Assembly (NCBI GenBank): GCA_024663395.1
Contig: JANFAH010000057.1
Coordinates: 306,868 to 370,867, forward strand
DNA length: 64,000 nt
Direction: 5' to 3'
Source: Pisolithus tinctorius
Taxonomy: Eukaryota; Basidiomycota; Agaricomycetes; Boletales; Pisolithaceae
Shown: positions 57,843 to 64,000 of the stretch, in pieces
Numbering within the stretch: the first letter of the stretch is position 1
Layout: each line of letters begins with the position of its first letter
Program-made: the position numbers and the translations under genes
Notes under the pieces: model-generated
Database searches by the model: none
What the model was told of the DNA's origin: nothing
What the model saw: only the letters and a program-made list of their open reading frames with translations

Positions 57843-58897
57843 GGAGCTTGATTCCCCCTCTCTGGAAAGTATCCAGACTGAACTAAATAATTGGCAATAT
57901 ATCACCTTCTACGGAGACATGGACAACTCTTCCGAGTCAAATGATTCAACCAACGGCCAAAATAATCGTCCCTCTCTGTCAGCTCCTTCGTCATCCATGA
58001 CCGCATCCGCACATGACGACCGCACTGCAAGTAATAATGTAAGAACCTCCCTTACCATCCGCTTTACTCGACTCCGCTGGAGCTTACCGTAATGAACGCA
58101 CGCTCTTCGTGATCAGGTTCACCAACCACTAATCAACAACCCTTTCTTGCCCCCTCTGCTTGTTCCTCCCCCACAGATCACCCCCGAAGCATACAACTAC
58201 CTTATCCACGCTTTGCTCGCGTTGCAGCGTTCAGCCGGACATCAGCATCCCCTGCCTCTGGGTCAGCAACACACACAGGGTTTATCACCTACTTATGAGT
58301 GGCCGCCATCGAATAATGCCCCTTCTGTGACAAGCATGGCTGGACAGCCCCCGGGGTACTCACAGGTGTATCATCATAATGCGATGCCATCGTTTCAGAA
58401 CTCGCCTCCGCAACCGATCGAGGCCTCGTCATCGTTCGTGACAACATCGCAATCGGTAGTAGTACCCACCCATGTGGTGGAGACCGAGCAGACAGACGAA
58501 GCCATATCGACCGCAGAGGACAAACGACGTAGAAATACCGCGGCATCAGGTAGGTCACCATTTCGAGTCCTATGAATTCCATCCTGAAAGATCCATCACA
58601 TTAGCCCGCTTCAGGGTTAAGAAGAAAATGAAGACGCTTAATCTTGAACGTACCGTTGCTGATCTAACTGGTCGTACAGAAGAACTTGAGCGGGAGGCTG
58701 CAGATCTGAGACGGGAAAACGGGTGGTTAAAGGAGATAATCTTGCTCAAGAGTCGGAGTATCGGTGGGCTTGGTCCGACCGAGTCCCAGCCAGTAGAGTC
58801 AGCTAGCATTCGGGAATCGCAGCAAGGCAATGTCGGTGGCAGTCCGTCCATCGAGAGGAGAAGCAATCAGAAGGGTAAGGGTAAGGACAGTGGTTGA
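57802..58897 (+). CDS. CYS3/MetR-like bZIP transcription factor
   Basis: DNA-binding activator of the type that controls sulfur-assimilation genes in Neurospora (cys-3). ATG at 57802 gives MSLAVGSAVNVNLEELDSPS, an acidic Ser-rich activation-like region. The second exon starts ITPEAYNYLIHALLALQRS. The basic region spans an intron: EDKRRRNTAAS joined to ARFRVKKKMKTL. This fits NxxAAxxRF and is closest to CYS3 (NTAASARFR). The zipper is ADLTGRTEELEREAADLRRE then NGWLKEIILLK. It ends QKGKGKDSG. Target pathway is inferred from the basic-region type. A GCN4-like factor is the alternative but lacks the AAxRSR pattern here. Confidence 0.85.
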
Positions 58898-59231
58898 TGG
58901 GAGAGAGCAGTCACTCCCTTCGAGGAGAGTCCGCAATTTATATGGCAGGGACCACCGTCCTATTAGCACCATTTAGCTAAACATGTAATAGATATTTTGT
59001 ATAGGTGGGTGAGCCCGATGTTGACAGCCCAAATTACTTTATGTGTAACAGAATCAAGGAACTAAACCTTCTGGGCACCAATTAACACTCGCAGGAGGCC
59101 GTCCACTCGTCTCTACAGTATTAGTAACTCTCGAACGTGGAAGTAAGGACTTGGCTCATTGGCATGAATAAATATTGCACTCTCACGTCGCCAAGTGTGG
59201 CGTCGAAGCGCTCGAGCACATCGAATTCGAC
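58898..59231. other. Spacer between plus-strand genes
   Basis: About 330 bp, bZIP 3' untranslated region and COX19 promoter; nothing coding seen. Confidence 0.45.
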
Positions 59232-59634
59232 ATGTCTTTCGGCCGACCACCATCCGTTAATGTTGGATTTAAGACGACACCCCCAGACCGTGGATCGTTT
59301 CCTCTCGACCATTATGGTCAGCCCGTGGTTGATGCTGTTCTATTGAGTGCATTGACTTGCGACCCCAGGTGAATGCAGCAAGCAAATGAAAGAGTACATG
59401 GAATGTCTCAAGAAAAACTCGAGCACCTCAACACCTTGCAGGACATTCAATAAACAGTATTTGGAATGCAGGATGTCAAAGTAAGTTCTTGCTTTTCCTG
59501 ATTTATGAGTGTTGGACGACCATTGGTTCAGGGGTTTGATGGAGCGTGACGAGTGGTACAAGCTCGGTCTAGGCGATGTCGAGGACGCTGCGAGCGCAAA
59601 AGCTAGGGTTCCGTCACAATCTACAAGTACGTAG
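59232..59634 (+). CDS. COX19: Cytochrome c oxidase assembly protein COX19
   Basis: Small copper-linked protein of the mitochondrial intermembrane space. ATG at 59232 gives MSFGRPPSVNVGFKTTPPDR, the family's N-terminus. After an intron, a twin CX9C coiled-coil-helix domain: CSKQMKEYMEC and CRTFNKQYLEC, each with exactly nine residues between Cys. KGLMERDEWYKLGLGD follows over a second intron, again typical. The tail ends PSQSTST. Three exons, about 100 residues. Import by the Mia40 disulfide relay is expected from the Cys pattern. Confidence 0.94.
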
Positions 59635-60450
59635 TCCCGAAGGGAATTACACCTCATGTCAATTCGCCTTCGTTAAGTCTTACATTTTCCCGTGCGTGAT
59701 CATATGTGTTGACTCGTCTCCACCTCTCCAACGTTCCCTTACTCATGGGACAGTAAGGAAGGAGCAGCAGTACTGCCGAGTGTGTTGGGATAAGCATACC
59801 TACCTCGAGCATTTAATAGACTAGTGTACCAAGCGTCGAGCTAGTCCCCCTACCCAGACCAAACTAAAGATTTGACAGACGACAATCGTTCTCTCTCGAC
59901 AATACGCCCAAAGCCTTTTCCGATTGGAGATTTGAAAGGTCGGTTCCACTATGAAAGCATGTTCAACATTTAAACTGACTTGAACCCCCTGGCAGCCATT
60001 TCCTGACCGAATAAACGATTTTGCAGAGTTTTCTGGAAAGTTTGGGCTGTTAGTCCTGAAAAGGCCTACCAACAAGGGACTCCGTCAAGCCGCCCATATC
60101 GATCGGATTGTTCCGTTGTGACCTTCCGGCGAATTATTTTTCCCTCTCTCCAGCGACCGGAACGCATCTTTCACTAATCCATATACAATCGGATGATTGG
60201 TTACCATTCCCTTTTTATACAGTGGTGTTTCGCCAACTTACGGTAACACCCGCACGTTTCCCCTCCCGTCTCGGTCGAGGTAGTACTTACCATATCAGGC
60301 AACCCAGGGATTGCACCAATCGGATGCTCCCATGCAGTGAAGAACGTTCGTCCCCCTCACAGCCCGACGTAGGCGGCACCATTAGGATGCACCCCAAAGC
60401 CCACCTATATGAACACCGACTTGTTTTTCATTGTTCTGCAGTGAGACCCG
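59635..60450. other. Intergenic spacer
   Basis: About 800 bp without a supported gene; one plus-strand ORF (60108-60557) overlaps the start of the next gene in another frame and is not convincing. Confidence 0.45.
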
Positions 60451-62093
60451 ATGTCCCATATCGCTCTTTCCGCTCTCGCTGTACTAGGCACCTTCCTCGT
60501 ATCGGCATCGCCTACACAAGATCCTTTCTCTCTCAATTCCAACAAGAAATTTTATGATGTCCAGGTGCGTACGCCTCTTCCGATGAGGTAACTGTTGCTC
60601 ACGCGCAGTCGCCCAGGCCCACCGTGGCGGCAGAGGGAACACTGTTGAGAGCACTCTACCAAGCTTTGCATGGTACAGTGGTGACAATAGACCTTACCTT
60701 CGTCTATTCCATAACTGCCTGTAGGGGACTCGTCGATGGCTCTACCACTCTTGAATTAGATAATGGCATCACCCTCGTAGGTATTTCCGCGGTGCACATA
60801 TGATAGTGGTCACGGACTTTTTCCTTTTTTTCTAGGATGGAGAGGTTGTCGTGTGGCATGACGTAGGTATTATGGCCAAGAAATGTCGAGATACCAATCC
60901 CGTGGTAAGCGGAATTTGTGACGATGCATCCTAGTTTTCCAACAACCCACAGGTTCCAAATGATCCCATGTTCCCCTACGTAGGGAAGTTAGTTGCTAAT
61001 CTCACTCTGGCCCAAATTCAAACCCTCGACTGTGGGTCACAGCGCCAGGCAGGCTACCGTGAGGAAACGTCCTTCATCTGCTTGTGGTATGATAGGAATA
61101 ACATTTGAGTGCAGCTCAACAACTGCTCTATCCCGGCGCGCGGATACCGACTCTGAAGGAGGTGTTCGACTTCGTTTCATGCGCTGATCCTTCACATCGG
61201 ATTTTGTGGAACATCGAATCGAAGATCGACGCCCGCTTCCCTAATCGCACCGCTGGCGTTCAAGACTTTGTCCAGAAACAGTATTCGATTTTTCGAGACA
61301 GTCCCTACTACCGATCCATAACGGTATGTTTCCCTGGAAATCGAAATTGTGTCTTTGTGAACCACGCCAGCAGTACCAAAGTTTTGATTGGAGAACCCTC
61401 ATCGCTATGAAGGCAAGAGGACTGCCGATCGACGATATATAAGTACATAACCTAATCTGGTCCCACTAATAGGAACTCGACCCAACGATAACTACTTCTG
61501 CATTGATTGACGAGTGCGTAAGGTAGTTGCTTCAAACACGGTTAATGCTGACCCAAACCAGGGACACTGTGTTCGCACCTGAGTGGTTGGCGGGTTTGCA
61601 ACTGGACAGTTTCCCAGGGCCGTCTCTCGGGGAACAGATGGCCCAGGCTGCGCACGCCGTTAAAGCCGACATCTTATCACCTACTGCAACTATTCTTATC
61701 CCTTCTCCTGAGGATCCCTCTGAGAGCATAAAATTCACCACACAGAGCCTAGTAGACGAGGCTCACCGACGTGGCATGCATGTGAAGCCTTGGACGGTAA
61801 GTCATATTTGTCGCTTCTAATTGTTTGTTACGCATTCTGATTTTATGTTAGGTAAATCGTCTGGATATCGCTGATGAGCTCCTTCGGTGGGGTGCGGATG
61901 GGATAATTACGGATTGTGAGCCAACTAAGTCACACGGCAAGAAGTTCACAGTGCTAACGAGACGACGATTCTACCATGGGCAGATCCCAACGTGGTTCGC
62001 AGGTGGGCAAAACAGCAAGGGCTTTCCGTGGCACCTAAATACCCCAAGCAGCGTGTCTTTTCCTGCTTGGAGAAACACATGCAAAGGGTCTAG
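60451..62093 (+). CDS. Secreted glycerophosphodiester phosphodiesterase
   Basis: Hydrolyses glycerophosphodiesters to glycerol-3-phosphate and alcohol. ATG at 60451 gives a signal peptide (MSHIALSALAVLGTFLVSAS). The catalytic start VQAHRGGRGNTVESTLPSFA appears after splicing to an acceptor at 60610 and carries the essential His and Arg with NTVES. LELDNGITLDGEVVVWHDVG holds the metal-binding Glu-Asp pair and the second catalytic His. IPTLKEVFDFVSCADP and WNIESKIDARFPNRT follow as in the family. The C-terminal barrel strands read VKPWTVNRLDIADELLRWGA and DGIITDYPNVVRRWAK. It ends EKHMQRV. Eight or so introns. Confidence 0.9.
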
Positions 62094-62751
62094 ATGCGTC
62101 AACAGGACGTGGTATGTATGCTTTCTGACGCACGGGTAGAGGTATAGATATGGACGACCAGGCATTTGTACTTTAATATCCAGGTTACACCTAGAAATTA
62201 GACACACGATCATAGAAATACTCGTACCTGCGTCTTGGTTTGATGGTGACGTGTTCATTGACTGTTGGCGTCTGAACTGTCATGGAACCTTGCAGAATTC
62301 GATCAGCGAAGTGTCAATTAGGTTTAAAAAAGTCAAGATGCTACCTATGATCTCACGACAGCACGGCACCTCTGACGTTTTCTCTCGGCAGACGTCGATC
62401 ACACACGTGAGCAGCATACGTGGATTGCAGGCTCAAGCACTCGTGCCGCAAGTCGTGGCGGGTTGGCGACCGGCAGGGATTGCGCGTCTCCAGGCGGGTC
62501 GACGACGCCGTGACACCCTATCATCAAGTACTTTTGGACGTGCAGGTCAGGGTAGGTCACTCCACACGCCATGCCACTGATCGCAGTTACGTTGCTACAT
62601 ACGCGTCTCGCCGGCACTGCCAGTGACGCAGAGAATACTTGGGGAATAATAGGAACCAAGCAACAGCTGCGGGGCTGCTGTGCAGTCATCAAGTCGCATA
62701 TAAATTGCCGGTCATTGTCCATTGTCACTGATCTCCTATTGATCTTCTGAG
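62094..62751. promoter_or_regulatory. Spacer upstream of the FAD monooxygenase
   Basis: About 660 bp of promoter and 3' untranslated sequence; no gene recognised. Confidence 0.45.
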
Positions 62752-64000
62752 ATGTCGCACGGGGGCGAAAAGTTTCAAGTTATCATTGCAGGAGCAGGCA
62801 TTGCAGGGGTGAGTACAGATTTGTAGATATCATTGTGACCTCGCCCAGCTCAGCTTCATTAGGCTGCTATGGCTCTCTTCTTGTCACGCCTGGATATTCA
62901 TCTTACTATCCTCGAAAATCGTACCTGTCGGCCTAACACAGCTGAAGGCGGGATGATTATGTTCGGACCAAACGGCATGAACGTCCTCCATGGACTCGGA
63001 TTGAGCAGAAAACTACTTCAGAGAGAGACCGGTATCCAAGTGTCGCATATTACGATTAGAGATGGCTCGGGTGACCTTATTGGTCAAGTGCCTCAAGGCA
63101 GCGTGGAATGCCATGGCTCCGCATCCACTGCACTTCTGCGGTGGGATATTCATGAAGTTTTGTTGGACGCCCTTGAGGAGAGGCGAATTGACCTGCGATG
63201 GAGCTCGCGCGTCGAGTCTACGGAAGAACTTGACAGCGGTATCATCGTCCGCTGGTCGGAAGCCGGTGAAGTGAAGGAGAAGAAGGCGGATCTCTTGATC
63301 GGAGCAGACGGTATTTGGAGCACCACTAGACCCAGGTATCTTTCGCTTTGATATAGGCGACAATGTGTGTTTGACTTTGTCTCGTGAAGTATGTACGAAT
63401 GCCTGGGGTTGGCGGTGCCCAAGCCTAGGTACAGTGGCCTCGTTGGAATTGGGTTTGTCCTTGACACGGACTCTGTACCGGGCCTTGCAACTTTTATTAC
63501 CCTGGAACAACCGATCGTTATGGTCCATGATCGTCTCGGTTTCGTTGGTATAATGTTATATGACAAGAAGGGCCAGAAAGTAGGCTGGTGGGTAATTTGG
63601 CTACCATTGCGGCTCTCGGCGCTCTTGATCGTGATTTTGTTGGCATAGGTGGACGACGCATGAAGCCTCCGAAAGGTCTCGTGAGGAGTGGAAACTTCCA
63701 AGAGAACAAATATTTCATGAGGTGAAGTCCCAGAGGCAGCCTAGGAAGCCGAACTGACTACCTAGCTACGTAGCTTCATGAACGATACTCTACGTGTGCG
63801 TTCCCCATACCCCAGCTGATACAAGCATCAGAAAATTCCGGAGAACAGCCCTTTATCTGGCCGGTATACGAAGTAGAGAAACTTGGCCACTGGCATAGCC
63901 GAAGAACGGTGTTGATAGGCGATGCTGCTCATGGTAAAGACCGGCCTCATTCAGAACGGGTGTAGTCTAGGCGACTGACGAACTCTTAGCCATGCCACCG
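62752..64000 (+). CDS. FAD-dependent monooxygenase, PHBH-like (3' end beyond the window)
   Basis: Flavin hydroxylase of the aromatic-ring type. ATG at 62752 gives MSHGGEKFQVIIAGAGIAG, a Rossmann GxGxxG after a beta strand. After an intron, AAMALFLSRLDIHLTILEN follows with the acidic residue for the ribose. LIGADGIWSTTRP is the DG motif that contacts FAD and NAD(P)H. After two or more introns the window ends at RTVLIGDAAHAMPP, the GD motif binding the FAD ribityl chain. So all three diagnostic motifs are present, and only the C-terminal part is missing. Substrate is unknown; related fungal enzymes act in salicylate, aromatic or secondary metabolism. Confidence 0.88.

Noticed and set aside
60451..64000. 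Secondary-metabolite cluster at the right edge
   Set aside because: A phosphodiesterase next to a FAD monooxygenase is not enough; no core synthase is present in the window.

Overview
The window is genomic DNA of a filamentous basidiomycete fungus, most likely an Agaricomycete. Genes are dense on both strands and are cut by many 45-60 nt introns with GT-AG ends and CTNAC-like branch points. The recognisable products are eukaryotic (BLM10, RPD3, NPL4, RAD14, COX19, succinyl-CoA ligase, complex I 30 kDa subunit), with fungal types such as a CYS3-like bZIP, a fungal BTB protein and a chromodomain/SPOC-like protein. No rRNA, tRNA, CRISPR array or prokaryotic operon was seen. Gene models were built by hand-splicing; exon joins are inferences unless reading-frame arithmetic is quoted.

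Layout. 0-6 kb: 3' end of a mitochondrial carrier, a WRN-type DEDDy exonuclease, an uncharacterised protein and a RING-finger protein. 6-9.5 kb: a spacer holding a 633 bp inverted-repeat element, a doubtful small gene and TRAX (TSNAX). 9.5-20.1 kb: a HIT protein, the 8.5 kb BLM10 proteasome-activator gene and a conserved acidic coiled-coil protein. 20.3-30.4 kb: biotin synthase, a BTG/Tob-domain protein, a peroxisomal acyl-CoA thioesterase, RAD14/XPA, the RPD3 histone deacetylase and a DinB-like protein, all on the minus strand. 30.9-41.4 kb: succinyl-CoA ligase beta, a large disordered protein, the SPF27 splicing factor back to back with the complex I 30 kDa subunit, and MTC1. 41.6-44.6 kb: a Chp1-like chromodomain gene. 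44.6-47.3 kb: a decayed zone with a PXMP4 pseudogene. 47.5-64 kb: BTB, Ras, a small unknown protein, Yippee, a Nudix protein, NPL4, a CYS3-like bZIP, COX19, a glycerophosphodiester phosphodiesterase and the 5' part of a FAD monooxygenase.

Most genes are unrelated housekeeping genes rather than a pathway cluster. Loose themes are chromatin and RNA silencing (RPD3, the Chp1-like protein, TRAX), ubiquitin/proteasome work (RING protein, BLM10, NPL4) and mitochondrial function (carrier, succinyl-CoA ligase, complex I subunit, COX19, biotin synthase).

The most unusual signals are: (i) a 1.54 kb CpG desert with sharp edges inside the still-open Chp1-like gene; (ii) a predicted 2-nt micro-exon in the Ras gene; (iii) the proteasome-docking C-terminus of BLM10 completed by an 8-nt last exon; (iv) two GC-AG introns; (v) a PXMP4 pseudogene with three frameshifts and a stop; (vi) an inverted-repeat element with a perfect 6 bp target duplication.
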